A program made the position numbers and the translations under genes. Shown piece by piece: positions 5,720 through 12,211 of a stretch of 12,211 nucleotides of DNA. This DNA comes from Burkholderiaceae bacterium (GTDB lineage: Bacteria; Pseudomonadota; Gammaproteobacteria; Burkholderiales; Burkholderiaceae), in the NCBI GenBank assembly GCA_022701845.1, contig JAKONS010000234.1:1-12211 (forward strand). Reading direction: 5' to 3'. Each line of letters starts with the position of its first letter. Position 1 is the first letter of the stretch. The notes below the pieces were generated by a model. The model had not been told where the DNA came from. It saw only the letters and a program-made list of their open reading frames with translations, and did not search any database.

Positions 5720-6667
5720 TCAGGGGGCGGCGTTCGCAGCGCTGCCGTGCGTGGTGCGCCGCCACTGTCCGCTGTCGATGCTGGCGTGGATCAGTTCCCG
5801 CAGCACCTCGTGCACCGCGAGACTCGCCCGGCTCATCTCGGCCGCACGCGACAGGCACAGGTACAGCCGGCGCCGCAGTGGAAAGTCGGTGATCGGCAGC
5901 CAGCGGGTGGCGGCGCCCTCGCCTTCCGGCAGCACCGCCGCCCAGGGCAGCAGGGTGGCGGCCAGGCCGGCGCGCACCACCCCCATCATCAGCGCGGCCG
6001 ACGCCGATTCGGCGATCACCCGCACCGGCAGGCCGCGCGCCAGGCAGGCCGATTCGAACTGCACCCGCACCGAGTTCGGAAAGCTCGGCAGCACCATGTC
6101 GTGTGCCGCGCATTCGGCCAGGGTGATGCCGTCCAGCTCGGGCGGCACCGCATCGGCGGCCGCCAGGAACACGATCTCTTCCTCGGCCACTTGCACCCCC
6201 TGCAGGCCGGTGCCCGGCCGCACCTCGGTCAGCACCGCGATGTCGAGCAGCTGCTTCTCGCCCAGCGCGGTCAGGTGGCTGGTGACGCCTTCGACGATGT
6301 TCAGCATCACCTGCGGATGGCGCTCGCGCACCGCGCGCACCAGCGCCAGCCCGACCATGCGGTTGGTGCTGATCGGCAGGCCGACCGATACCGTGCCGGC
6401 GGGTGCGGTCTGCCCGGTCCTGATGTCGCTCACCGCGTCGTCGACCTGCCGCAGGATGGCGCGCGCATTGCGGTAGAGGCTCTCGCCCTGCGGCGTCATG
6501 CGCACGCCCTGGGCGCCGCGCACCAGCAGGCGGGCGCCCAGCTCGTGCTCCAGGTTGGCCACATGCTGGCTGAGCGAGGGCTGCGCCACGAACAGCGCCT
6601 TGGCCGCCGCCGAGATGCTTTCCAGCTCGACGATGCGAACGAAATAGCGCAGCTGGCGGATGTCCAT
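5720..6667 (-). CDS. LysR-family transcriptional regulator (Nac/Cbl-like start)
   Basis: The 315-residue protein begins MDIRQLRYFVRIVELESIS, typical of LysR proteins resembling Nac. The winged helix-turn-helix spans about residues 1-60 (SISAAAKALFVAQPSLSQHV is the recognition region), with L.R..QGV.MTPQGE after it. The rest is a periplasmic-binding-protein-like effector domain (about 90-295). The C-terminus ends in a polar tail. The ATG at 6667 places the domain correctly, but no Shine-Dalgarno is visible; the bases just upstream are a T-run. It lies 27 bp after the XRE-cupin gene on the same strand and converges on the Bug-protein gene. It may regulate that receptor, the lysine genes, or something outside the window; context does not decide. 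Confidence 0.92.
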   Translation of the reverse strand: MDIRQLRYFVRIVELESISAAAKALFVAQPSLSQHVANLEHELGARLLVRGAQGVRMTPQGESLYRNARAILRQVDDAVSDIRTGQTAPAGTVSVGLPISTNRMVGLALVRAVRERHPQVMLNIVEGVTSHLTALGEKQLLDIAVLTEVRPGTGLQGVQVAEEEIVFLAAADAVPPELDGITLAECAAHDMVLPSFPNSVRVQFESACLARGLPVRVIAESASAALMMGVVRAGLAATLLPWAAVLPEGEGAATRWLPITDFPLRRRLYLCLSRAAEMSRASLAVHEVLRELIHASIDSGQWRRTTHGSAANAAP

Positions 6668-6677
6668 CGGTAAACGG

Positions 6678-6710
6678 AAAAAAGCGGGCCGGCCTCAGGC
6701 GTCGTGCCCG
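6678..6710 (-). terminator. Candidate intrinsic terminator after XRE-cupin gene
   Basis: Read on the minus strand, CGGGC (complement of 6706-6710) pairs with GCCCG (complement of 6685-6689). An inner GCC/GGC pair lies around the stop codon, and a run of six T (complement of 6678-6683) follows almost directly. The left arm lies within the last codons of the XRE-cupin gene. The stem is only 5 bp plus the inner pair, so termination may be partial. It would separate the downstream LysR gene from the amaB/XRE transcript. Confidence 0.35.
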
Positions 6711-7327
6711 GTGTCCTTCGGATTGGTGGTGCTCACCCACAGCACCTGCGCATCGTCGGCGCTGCTGCTGATCACCCGGTGCCCCAGGCGGCTGTCGATG
6801 TACCACGAGTCGCCCGGCGCCAGCACCGCCGGCTCGTAGAACTCGGTGAACAGCGTGACCTCGCCGCTCAGCACATAGACGAACTCCTCGCCGTCGTGGC
6901 GGCTCCAGTCGTCGAATTCGTCGAACGCGCGGGCGGTGACGGTCGACTTGAACGGGATCATGTCCTTCTGCGACAGCTCGCTGCACAGCAGCACATGGCT
7001 GTAGTGCGGCGTGCGGTGCGGCAGGCCGGTGCCGCCGCGGTTCACGCTGCGCCGGCCGGCGCGCGCCGCTGCGGCCTGCGGGGTGAACAGCTCGCCCAGG
7101 TCCATGCCCAGGCCGCCGGCGAGCTTGATCAGCGCGTCGTAGGTGGGCGACATCTGCCCGTTCTCGATCTTCGACAGGGTGGAGCGCGCCAGGCCGCTCT
7201 GCTGGCCCAACTGCTCCAGCGTCCAGCCGCGCGCCAGCCGCAGGCCCTTGATGCGCTGGCCCAGCAGCATCTCGTGGCTGGGGCGGGCTTCGGCGGGGTG
7301 GGTCGGCATCACGGGCATCACAGGCAT
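6695..7327 (-). CDS. XRE-family regulator with C-terminal cupin domain
   Basis: From the ATG at 7327 this encodes 210 residues. The N-terminal helix-turn-helix runs about 22-80 (LGQRIKGLRLARGWTLEQLG, then SGLARSTLSKIENGQMSPT). A basic linker (AGRRSVNRGG) leads to a cupin domain at roughly 130-205, with SRHDGEEFVYVLSGEV and LAPGDSWYIDSRLGHRV motifs. This HTH_3 plus Cupin_2 architecture is common next to aldehyde dehydrogenase and amino-acid or polyamine catabolism genes, where the cupin is thought to sense a pathway metabolite. The gene lies 73 bp after amaB, so it probably belongs to that transcript and may autoregulate it. The start is uncertain: in-frame ATGs at 7327, 7318 and 7309 are spaced 9 bp apart within a repeated MPV/MPT unit, and none has a clear ribosome binding site. 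A longer frame to 7558 would overlap amaB and is unlikely. Confidence 0.88.
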   Translation of the reverse strand: MPVMPVMPTHPAEARPSHEMLLGQRIKGLRLARGWTLEQLGQQSGLARSTLSKIENGQMSPTYDALIKLAGGLGMDLGELFTPQAAAARAGRRSVNRGGTGLPHRTPHYSHVLLCSELSQKDMIPFKSTVTARAFDEFDDWSRHDGEEFVYVLSGEVTLFTEFYEPAVLAPGDSWYIDSRLGHRVISSSADDAQVLWVSTTNPKDTGHDA

Positions 7328-7400
7328 CACGGACTCGGGGTTGCGCAGCCCCGCATTATCGAAGGCGCGCGCCACCGCCGGGGCGCGGCTGCCGGCCCGC

Positions 7401-8915
7401 TCAGACGTCGAACTGCACGCCCTGCGCCAGGGGCAGCGCACGCGAGTAGTTGACGGTGTTGGTGGCGCGGCGCATGTAGGCCTTCCAGGCGTCGGAGCCG
7501 GATTCGCGGCCGCCGCCGGTTTCCTTGTCGCCACCGAAGGCGCCGCCGATCTCCGCACCCGAGGTGCCGATGTTGACGTTGGCGATGCCGCAGTCGGAGC
7601 CCACCGCCGACAGGAAGGTCTCGGTCTCGCGCACGTCGTTGCTGAAGATGGCCGACGACAGGCCCTGCGGCACGTCGTTCTGCAGCGCCAGCGCGTCGGT
7701 GAACTCGTCGTAGCCCATCACATAGAGGATGGGCGCGAAGGTCTCGTGGCGCACCGTGTCGGTCTGGCGCGGCATCTCGACGATCGAGGGGCGCACATAG
7801 AACGCATCGGGGAACTCGGCCTCGAGCACCCGCTCGCCGCCGGTGACGGTGCCGCCGTCGGCGCGCGCGGCGGCCAGCGCCTGCTGCATGCCGTCGAAGG
7901 CGGCCTGGTCGATCAGCGGGCCGACCAGCGTGCCGGCGGTCATCGGGTTGCCGATCGGCAGGCCGGCATAGGCCTTCTTCAGCCGCGCCACCAGGGCTTC
8001 GCGCACGCTGTTGTGCACGATCAGGCGGCGGGTGGAGGTGCAACGCTGGCCGGCGGTGCCGGCGGCGGCGAAGGCGATGCCGCGCACCGCCAGATCCAGG
8101 TCGGCCGACGGCGCGACGATGACCGCGTTGTTGCCGCCCAGCTCCAGCAGCGAGCGGCCGAAGCGCGCCGCCACCCGCGGGCCGACCTCACGCCCCATGC
8201 GGGTGCTGCCGGTGGCCGACAGCAGCGCCACCTGGGGATGGTCGACCAGCACCTCGCCCACGTAGCGCTGGCCCTGGACCACCTGCGACAGATGCGCCGG
8301 CGCATCGGCGAAACGGGCGGCGGCGCGCTCGAAGATGGCCTGGCAGGCCACCGCCGTCAGCGGCGTCTTCTCGGACGGCTTCCAGACCACCGCGTCGCCG
8401 CAGACCAGCGCCAGCGCGGTGTTCCAGGCCCACACCGCGACGGGGAAGTTGAAGGCGGTGATCACGCCGACCACGCCCAGCGGGTGCCACGATTCCATCA
8501 TCCGGTGGCCGGGACGCTCGGAGGCGATGGTCAAGCCGTAGAGCTGGCGCGACAGGCCGACGGCGAAGTCGCAGATGTCGATCATTTCCTGCACTTCGCC
8601 CAGGCCTTCGGTGGTGATCTTGCCGGCTTCGAGCGACACCAGTTCGCCGAGGGCGGCCTTGTCCTTGCGCAGCTCCTCGCCCAGCAGGCGGACCAGTTCG
8701 CCGCGGCGCGGCGCCGGCACGTTGCGCCAGGCCAGGAAGGCTTCCTGGGCGCGGGCCACGGTGGCGGCGACGTCGACCGCCGAGTGCGGCGCGACACGGC
8801 CGATCTCGGAGCCGTCGATCGGCGAGCGGACGGCCATCGAGCCGGTGGTGATGCGGGCGGCGGGCACACCCAGCTGCTCGAACAGGGTGCGGATGCGGTC
8901 GGAAGACAGGGACAT
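7401..8915 (-). CDS. amaB: L-2-aminoadipate-6-semialdehyde (piperideine-6-carboxylate) dehydrogenase, ALDH7 family
   Basis: The 504-residue enzyme is a complete aldehyde dehydrogenase. Visible key residues are Asn156 in AFNFP, Lys179 in WKPSEKTP, Glu258 in LELGGN and catalytic Cys292 in GQRCTS. The C-terminal block GGGRESGSDAWKAYMRR and the ending LPLAQGVQF match the ALDH7/antiquitin subgroup closely. That group oxidises L-2-aminoadipate-6-semialdehyde (in equilibrium with piperideine-6-carboxylate) to L-2-aminoadipate with NAD(P)+ in lysine degradation. The assignment is reinforced by hglS and amaA nearby. The ATG at 8915 has AGAGG five bases upstream. A longer frame to 8975 adds 20 Arg/Pro-rich residues without family character. 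It lies 137 bp downstream of a GcvA-like LysR gene and upstream of the XRE-cupin gene on the same strand. Confidence 0.9.
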   Translation of the reverse strand: MSLSSDRIRTLFEQLGVPAARITTGSMAVRSPIDGSEIGRVAPHSAVDVAATVARAQEAFLAWRNVPAPRRGELVRLLGEELRKDKAALGELVSLEAGKITTEGLGEVQEMIDICDFAVGLSRQLYGLTIASERPGHRMMESWHPLGVVGVITAFNFPVAVWAWNTALALVCGDAVVWKPSEKTPLTAVACQAIFERAAARFADAPAHLSQVVQGQRYVGEVLVDHPQVALLSATGSTRMGREVGPRVAARFGRSLLELGGNNAVIVAPSADLDLAVRGIAFAAAGTAGQRCTSTRRLIVHNSVREALVARLKKAYAGLPIGNPMTAGTLVGPLIDQAAFDGMQQALAAARADGGTVTGGERVLEAEFPDAFYVRPSIVEMPRQTDTVRHETFAPILYVMGYDEFTDALALQNDVPQGLSSAIFSNDVRETETFLSAVGSDCGIANVNIGTSGAEIGGAFGGDKETGGGRESGSDAWKAYMRRATNTVNYSRALPLAQGVQFDV

Positions 8916-8996
8916 GCGGGCCTCTGGAAATGGGGGAATACGAGGAGAAAACCGGTCGGGCGAGCGCCGTGGCAATCCGCCGGGTCGGTTTCGCTT

Positions 8997-9012
8997 GTTT
9001 CCTATCGTAAAC
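8997..9012. promoter_or_regulatory. Imperfect GTTT-N8-AAAC palindrome in amaB upstream region
   Basis: GTTT (8997-9000) and AAAC (9009-9012) flank CCTATCGT. Twelve of the sixteen bases agree with the reverse complement. The element contains the predicted -10 box of amaB and its transcription start. It has the size of an XRE-type operator, and an XRE-cupin regulator is encoded just downstream of amaB, so autoregulation is a reasonable guess. Confidence 0.35.
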
Positions 9013-9033
9013 TAATTTCCCAAAACGACGCAA
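9004..9033 (-). promoter_or_regulatory. amaB: Predicted sigma70 promoter of amaB
   Basis: On the minus strand TTGCGT (complement of 9028-9033) and TACGAT (complement of 9004-9009) are separated by 18 bases. The start would be near 8997, leaving a leader of about 80 bases before the ATG at 8915. The two dyads at 8997-9012 and 9021-9041 overlap the -10 and -35 boxes respectively. The boxes were matched by eye. Confidence 0.35.
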
Positions 9034-9041
9034 TCGTTTTG
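9021..9041. promoter_or_regulatory. Perfect dyad CAAAACGA-N5-TCGTTTTG upstream of amaB
   Basis: Perfect 8-bp arms (9021-9028 and 9034-9041) surround the spacer CGCAA, 12 bases beyond the LysR stop and about 105-125 bp upstream of amaB. The AT-rich arms stand out in this GC-rich sequence. It overlaps the predicted -35 box. It shares ATCGTTT with the dyad at 9998-10010 in the hglS promoter region, which suggests a shared regulator. A terminator role for the LysR gene is possible but no proper T-run follows. Confidence 0.5.
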
Positions 9042-9052
9042 CTTCCGATACT

Positions 9053-9946
9053 TCACGCCGACGCCGCGGTCTCCACGATCCACTGCCGGAACGCGATCAG
9101 GGGCGGGTAGTTCGCCCGGCTCGGCGGCCAGGCCAGGTAGTAGCGGTGCTCACTCTGCACCGGCGCATCCAGCGCCAGCACGAGGTCGCCGCGCTGCAGT
9201 TCCGGCTGCACCAGGAACTGCGGCAGCAGCGCCACCCCCAGCCCGGAGATCGCTGCCTGCGCCGCCAGCGCGAACTGGTCGACCAGCATGCCGTGCACAT
9301 CGTTCACCGCCAGCCCCATCGCGTCGAACCAGCGCTCCCAGGCGTCGGGCCGGCTCTGCAGATGCAGCAGCGGCGCCTGCAGCAGATCGGCCGGCGCGGC
9401 GAAGCGGTACTGCGCCAGCAGGCCCGGGCTGCAGGTGGGCGCCACCGTCTCGCGCATCAGCAGGTCCAGCTCGGCGCCGGGCCACTGCGCCTGGCCGAAA
9501 TGGATCGCGGCATCGACCGACTCGGCGCCGAAATCGAAGGGCTCCGGCCGGGTGCTGAGGTTGACGGTGATGCCCGGATGCCGGGCGAAGAAGGCGGGCA
9601 GCCGCGGCGCCAGCCAGCGGGTGCCGAAGGTGGGCAGGATGCCCAGGTTGAGGGTGCCGCCGCCCGGGTTGGCGCGAAAACCCAGGGTGGCGCTCGACAC
9701 CTTGCGCAGCGCGTCGCGGATTTCGCGGGCATAGGTTTCGCCGGCCTTGTTGAGCTGCACCGTCTGGCGTTCGCGCACGAAAAGCTCGGCGCCCAGCATG
9801 TCCTCCAGCAGCCGGATCTGCCGACTGACCGCGCTCTGGGTGAGGTTGAGTTCGGCCGCCGCCGCGGTGAAGTTCTGCAACCGTGCGGCGGCCTCGAAGG
9901 CGCACAGCGCCGACATCGGCGGCAGGAATCGTCGTGACAGGGCCAT
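9053..9946 (-). CDS. LysR-family regulator, GcvA-like, probable regulator of the lysine-degradation genes
   Basis: The 297-residue protein starts MALSRRFLPPMSALCAFEAAAR, characteristic of the GcvA-type LysR branch. The helix-turn-helix is in FTAAAAELNLTQSAVSRQIRLLE (about residues 26-48), followed by the GAELFVRERQTVQL...G wing and an effector domain to about 290. The ATG at 9946 is chosen because GAGGAG (complement of 9955-9960) lies eight bases upstream. An in-frame ATG at 9973 has no such site and falls within the predicted -10 box. It diverges from hglS-amaA across 126 bp and precedes amaB on its own strand, the classic position for a LysR regulator of both sides. Its inducer, perhaps a lysine-pathway intermediate, is inferred only from this context. 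Confidence 0.93.
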   Translation of the reverse strand: MALSRRFLPPMSALCAFEAAARLQNFTAAAAELNLTQSAVSRQIRLLEDMLGAELFVRERQTVQLNKAGETYAREIRDALRKVSSATLGFRANPGGGTLNLGILPTFGTRWLAPRLPAFFARHPGITVNLSTRPEPFDFGAESVDAAIHFGQAQWPGAELDLLMRETVAPTCSPGLLAQYRFAAPADLLQAPLLHLQSRPDAWERWFDAMGLAVNDVHGMLVDQFALAAQAAISGLGVALLPQFLVQPELQRGDLVLALDAPVQSEHRYYLAWPPSRANYPPLIAFRQWIVETAASA

Positions 9947-9971
9947 GCGCTTCGCTCCTCGGTTCGAGATC

Positions 9972-10000
9972 ATTCTATTTACGCATCAAGTGACACGCAA
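9972..10000 (-). promoter_or_regulatory. Predicted sigma70 promoter of the GcvA-like lysR gene
   Basis: On the minus strand TTGCGT (complement of 9995-10000) and TAGAAT (complement of 9972-9977, 5 of 6 consensus bases) are separated by 17 bases. Transcription would start near 9965, just ahead of the GAGGAG site for the ATG at 9946. Its -35 box overlaps the dyad at 9998-10010. It uses the same TTGCGT hexamer predicted for amaB. Confidence 0.5.
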
Positions 10001-10010
10001 ACATCGTTTG
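9998..10010. promoter_or_regulatory. CAAAC-ATC-GTTTG dyad between divergent lysR and hglS promoters
   Basis: Perfect 5-bp arms (9998-10002 and 10006-10010) surround ATC. The 13-bp element touches the -35 boxes of both predicted divergent promoters, so one bound protein could control both genes. LysR regulators usually bind in such a shared region and repress themselves while activating the divergent gene. It shares ATCGTTT with the dyad upstream of amaB. Confidence 0.5.
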
Positions 10011-10036
10011 ACGCCCAGTAACGGCGTTCTCAAAAT
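10008..10036 (+). promoter_or_regulatory. hglS: Predicted sigma70 promoter of hglS-amaA
   Basis: TTGACG (10008-10013, 5 of 6 consensus bases) and CAAAAT (10031-10036, 4 of 6) are separated by 17 bases. The start would fall near 10043, giving a leader of about 30 bases before the ATG at 10073. The -35 box overlaps the right arm of the dyad at 9998-10010. Confidence 0.5.
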
Positions 10037-10072
10037 TCATCACATCCCCGCTTTTCGATGCTTTCCCCCGCC

Positions 10073-11458
10073 ATGACCACCACCGCCTACGTCGGCCCCA
10101 ACGCCATCCGCAGCCGCTTTTCCGCCGCCATGTCCGACATGTACCGCGAGGAGGTGCCGCAGTACGGCACCCTGCTGGAACTGGTGGCCGACATCAACGC
10201 GCTGCACCTGGCCGATGCGCCGCAGCAGCGCGACGCGATGCGCGCCGCCGGCGACCTGGAGCGCCTGCATGTGGAGCGCCACGGCGCGGTGCGGCTGGGC
10301 ACGCCGCAGGAGCTGTCGCAGGCGCGGCGGGTGTTCGCGGTGATGGGCATGGAGCCGGTCGGCTACTACGACCTGTCGGTGGCCGGCGTGCCGGTGCATT
10401 CCACCGCTTTCCGCCCGGTCAGCGACGAGGCGCTGGCCGCCAACCCGTTCCGGGTGTTTACCTCGCTGCTGCGGCTCGACCTGCTGCCCGATGCCGCCCT
10501 GCGCGAGCAGGCGCGCGAGATCCTGTCGCGCCGCGCCATCTTCTCGGCGCGCGCGCTCGAGCTCACCGCCCTGTGCGAATCGCAGGGCGGCCTCGACGAC
10601 GCCCAGGCCGCCGCCTTCGTGGCCGAGGTGCGCGAGACCTTCCGCTGGCACAGCCAGGCCACCGTCGGCGCCGACACCTATGCCCGCCTGAGCGATGCGC
10701 ACCGGCTGATCGCCGACGTGGTGTGCTTCTCCGGCCCGCACATCAACCACCTGACCCCGCGCACCCTCGACATCGACGCGGCGCAGCAGGAGATGCCGCG
10801 GCGCGGCATCGATGCCAAGGAAGTCGTCGAAGGCCCGCCGCCGCGCCGGCATCCGATCCTGCTGCGCCAGACCAGCTTCAAGGCGCTGGTCGAGCCGGTG
10901 CGCTTCACCGACGGCGCCGCGCCCGGCACCCACACCGCCCGCTTCGGCGAGATCGAGCAGCGCGGCATGGCGCTCACCCGCGACGGCCGCGCGCTGTACG
11001 ACCGGCTGCTGGCCGGCGTGCGCGATGCCGACGGCGCGGCCGCCGCGTCCGGCAGCTATCCGCAGCGCCTGGCGAAGGCCTTCGAACAGTTCCCGGACGA
11101 CCTGGACACCCTGCGCCGCCGCGGCCTGGCCTTCTTCCGCTACCGGCTGGTGCTGGGCACGGCACCCCACGCCCTTCACGGCGCGGAGTCGCCCGACCTG
11201 GAAGCGCTGATCGCCAGCGGCGCGGTGGCCGCCGACCCGATCGTCTACGAGGACTTCCTGCCGGTGAGCGCGGCCGGCATCTTCCAGTCGAACCTGGGCG
11301 GCACCGAGCAGCGCAGCTATGCCGCCAACGCGGCGCAGGCCGCCTTCGAGCGCGACCTGGGCGCGCCGGTGCACGACGAGATCGCGCTGTACGCCGCGGC
11401 GCAGCAGCGCTCGATCGACGCGGTGTTCGCCGCCCTCGGCCAGCCGGTGGCGGCATGA
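10073..11458 (+). CDS. hglS: 2-oxoadipate dioxygenase/decarboxylase (DUF1338, YdcJ/HglS family)
   Basis: The 461-residue protein matches HglS, the Fe(II) enzyme that converts 2-oxoadipate with O2 to D-2-hydroxyglutarate and CO2 in the D-lysine/2-aminoadipate route. From the ATG at 10073, the metal ligand and substrate Arg fall at His70 and Arg74 (VERHGAVRLGT) and the second ligand at His226 (HINHLTPRTLDID). These are the numbers I recall for the Pseudomonas putida enzyme, which supports this start. The acidic ligand should be Glu293 or Glu295 in FGEIEQRG, within one residue of the P. putida position. An in-frame ATG at 10058 would add five residues. Neither start has a clear Shine-Dalgarno. 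The stop overlaps the next start as ATGA, indicating translational coupling with amaA. It diverges from the GcvA-like LysR gene. Confidence 0.92.
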   Translation: MTTTAYVGPNAIRSRFSAAMSDMYREEVPQYGTLLELVADINALHLADAPQQRDAMRAAGDLERLHVERHGAVRLGTPQELSQARRVFAVMGMEPVGYYDLSVAGVPVHSTAFRPVSDEALAANPFRVFTSLLRLDLLPDAALREQAREILSRRAIFSARALELTALCESQGGLDDAQAAAFVAEVRETFRWHSQATVGADTYARLSDAHRLIADVVCFSGPHINHLTPRTLDIDAAQQEMPRRGIDAKEVVEGPPPRRHPILLRQTSFKALVEPVRFTDGAAPGTHTARFGEIEQRGMALTRDGRALYDRLLAGVRDADGAAAASGSYPQRLAKAFEQFPDDLDTLRRRGLAFFRYRLVLGTAPHALHGAESPDLEALIASGAVAADPIVYEDFLPVSAAGIFQSNLGGTEQRSYAANAAQAAFERDLGAPVHDEIALYAAAQQRSIDAVFAALGQPVAA

Positions 11459-12211
11459 GGAACGACCCGCGCTCGCACGGCCTGTGGGAGGCCTCGGCGC
11501 CGCCCGCACCCCACACGCCGCCGCTCGAGCGTGCGATCGAGGTGGATGTCGCCATCGTCGGCGGCGGTTTCACCGGCCTGTCGGCCGCGCTGCACCTGCA
11601 GGAAAAAGGCGCCCGCACCGCGGTGCTGGAGGGCGCCGAGATCGGCTTCGGCGGCTCCGGCCGCAATGTCGGGCTGGTCAATGCCGGCATGTGGGTGATG
11701 CCCTCGGCCCTGTCGGGCGCCCTGGGCGGGCTGCACGGAGCCCGGCTGCTGACACAGCTGGGCGCCGGGCCGGACCTGGTCTATGCGCTGATCGAGCGCC
11801 ACGGCATCGACTGCGAGGCGGTGCGCAACGGCACGCTGCACTGCGCGGTCGGCGCATCGGGCTTGGCCAACATCCGCCAGCGCGCCACCGAATGGCAGGC
11901 GCACGGCGCGCCGGTGCGGCTGTTGAGCGCCGAGGAAACCGCCGAGCGCACCGGCACCCGCGCCTACACCGGCGCCCTGCTCGACCAGCGCGCCGGCACG
12001 GTGCAGCCGCTGGCCTATGCCCGCGGCCTGGCCCATGCGGCGCAGCGCGCGGGCGCCGCCCTGCACGGCCACGACCGGGTGGTATCGGCCGAGGACCAGG
12101 GCAGCCACTGGCTGCTGCGCACCGACACCGGCGGCACCGTCGCCGCGCAGTGGGTGGTCGCCGCCACCAACACCTTCACCGAGGCGGCCGGCCCCTTCAC
12201 CGCCATCCGCG
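11455..12211 (+). CDS. amaA: FAD-dependent oxidoreductase (DAO family), probable L-pipecolate oxidase, 3' end outside window
   Basis: The frame is open from the ATG at 11455 to the window edge, giving 252 codons of a protein that is usually about 430 residues. A dinucleotide-binding fold is clear: DVAIVGGGFTGLSAALHL (31-48) with GGGFTG, then the acidic end of strand two at VLEGAEIGFGGSGRNVG. This is the N-terminal FAD pattern of D-amino-acid-oxidase-like (DAO) enzymes such as AmaA and PuuB. AmaA oxidises L-pipecolate to piperideine-6-carboxylate, the substrate of AmaB. The ATGA overlap with hglS and the presence of amaB nearby favour AmaA over other DAO-family oxidases, but the family alone does not fix the substrate. 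Its ribosome binding site would lie within the end of hglS. Confidence 0.78.
   Translation, partial: MRNDPRSHGLWEASAPPAPHTPPLERAIEVDVAIVGGGFTGLSAALHLQEKGARTAVLEGAEIGFGGSGRNVGLVNAGMWVMPSALSGALGGLHGARLLTQLGAGPDLVYALIERHGIDCEAVRNGTLHCAVGASGLANIRQRATEWQAHGAPVRLLSAEETAERTGTRAYTGALLDQRAGTVQPLAYARGLAHAAQRAGAALHGHDRVVSAEDQGSHWLLRTDTGGTVAAQWVVAATNTFTEAAGPFTAIR

Noticed and set aside
5661..6986. 441-codon minus-strand frame overlapping the second LysR gene and the end of the XRE-cupin gene
   Set aside because: It is out of frame with both clear regulators on the same strand, and its product is Arg/Gly/Ala-rich without domains.
7328..7558. N-terminal extension of the XRE-cupin gene to an ATG at 7558
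   Set aside because: It would overlap the last ~150 bp of amaB and adds Ala/Pro/Arg-rich sequence without domain character; the helix-turn-helix starts well after 7327.
9021..9041. Dyad after the GcvA-like lysR gene as an intrinsic terminator
   Set aside because: The stem is AT-rich rather than GC-rich and is followed by GGGAAATTAG on the minus strand, not a T-run; an operator role fits better.
7143..9110. 655-codon open frame on the plus strand opposite amaB and the XRE-cupin gene
   Set aside because: It spans two well-supported genes in antisense and its product is repetitive His/Arg/Gly/Ala sequence with no recognisable domain.
10040..11509. 489-codon open frame on the minus strand opposite hglS
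   Set aside because: HglS on the plus strand has its metal-binding residues at expected positions; the antisense product has no domain signature.

Overview
The window is GC-rich DNA (roughly two-thirds G+C or more, third codon positions mostly G/C) from a proteobacterium. An orphan tripartite-tricarboxylate-type (Bug/TctC) binding protein, two LysR regulators, a CocE-type hydrolase and an opine-dehydrogenase-like enzyme in short convergent and divergent units point to Burkholderiales (Comamonadaceae/Alcaligenaceae type). That assignment is inference from gene content; no rRNA or tRNA is present.

Positions 1-487 hold remnants. An unrecognised open reading frame enters from the left edge and stops at 306. 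It is followed by the last ~51 codons of an IclR-family regulator whose N-terminal part is missing. An imperfect 10-bp direct repeat sits at the junction.

Positions 522-4576 are a putative catabolic block. A crotonase (enoyl-CoA hydratase/isomerase family) and an opine/octopine-dehydrogenase-family enzyme are read leftward. A CocE/NonD-type serine hydrolase is read rightward from the same divergent intergenic region. An AT-rich dyad overlaps the predicted crotonase promoter, and the crotonase has Gln at the first catalytic Glu position. The substrate is unknown.

Positions 4577-5719 carry an orphan Bug/TctC periplasmic binding protein, preceded by a 10-bp tandem repeat and a perfect 11-bp-arm hairpin. 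It converges on a LysR-type regulator.

Positions 5720-12211 are dominated by L-lysine catabolism through pipecolate and 2-aminoadipate. On the minus strand, in order of transcription, are a GcvA-like LysR regulator, amaB (ALDH7/antiquitin-type aminoadipate-semialdehyde dehydrogenase), an XRE-cupin regulator, and the second LysR. Divergently on the plus strand are hglS (2-oxoadipate dioxygenase/decarboxylase, DUF1338) and amaA (L-pipecolate oxidase, cut by the window end), which overlap by ATGA. Together AmaA, AmaB and HglS would take L-pipecolate to L-2-aminoadipate and, after a transamination not encoded here, 2-oxoadipate to D-2-hydroxyglutarate. The LysR/hglS and amaB promoter regions each contain AT-rich dyads sharing the core ATCGTTT, which suggests common control.

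I see no CRISPR array, RNA gene, transposase or phage gene. Nothing amounts to a clearly new system. The most interesting items are the dyads in the three promoter regions, the repeat block at 4581-4618, the altered crotonase active site and the truncated IclR gene.
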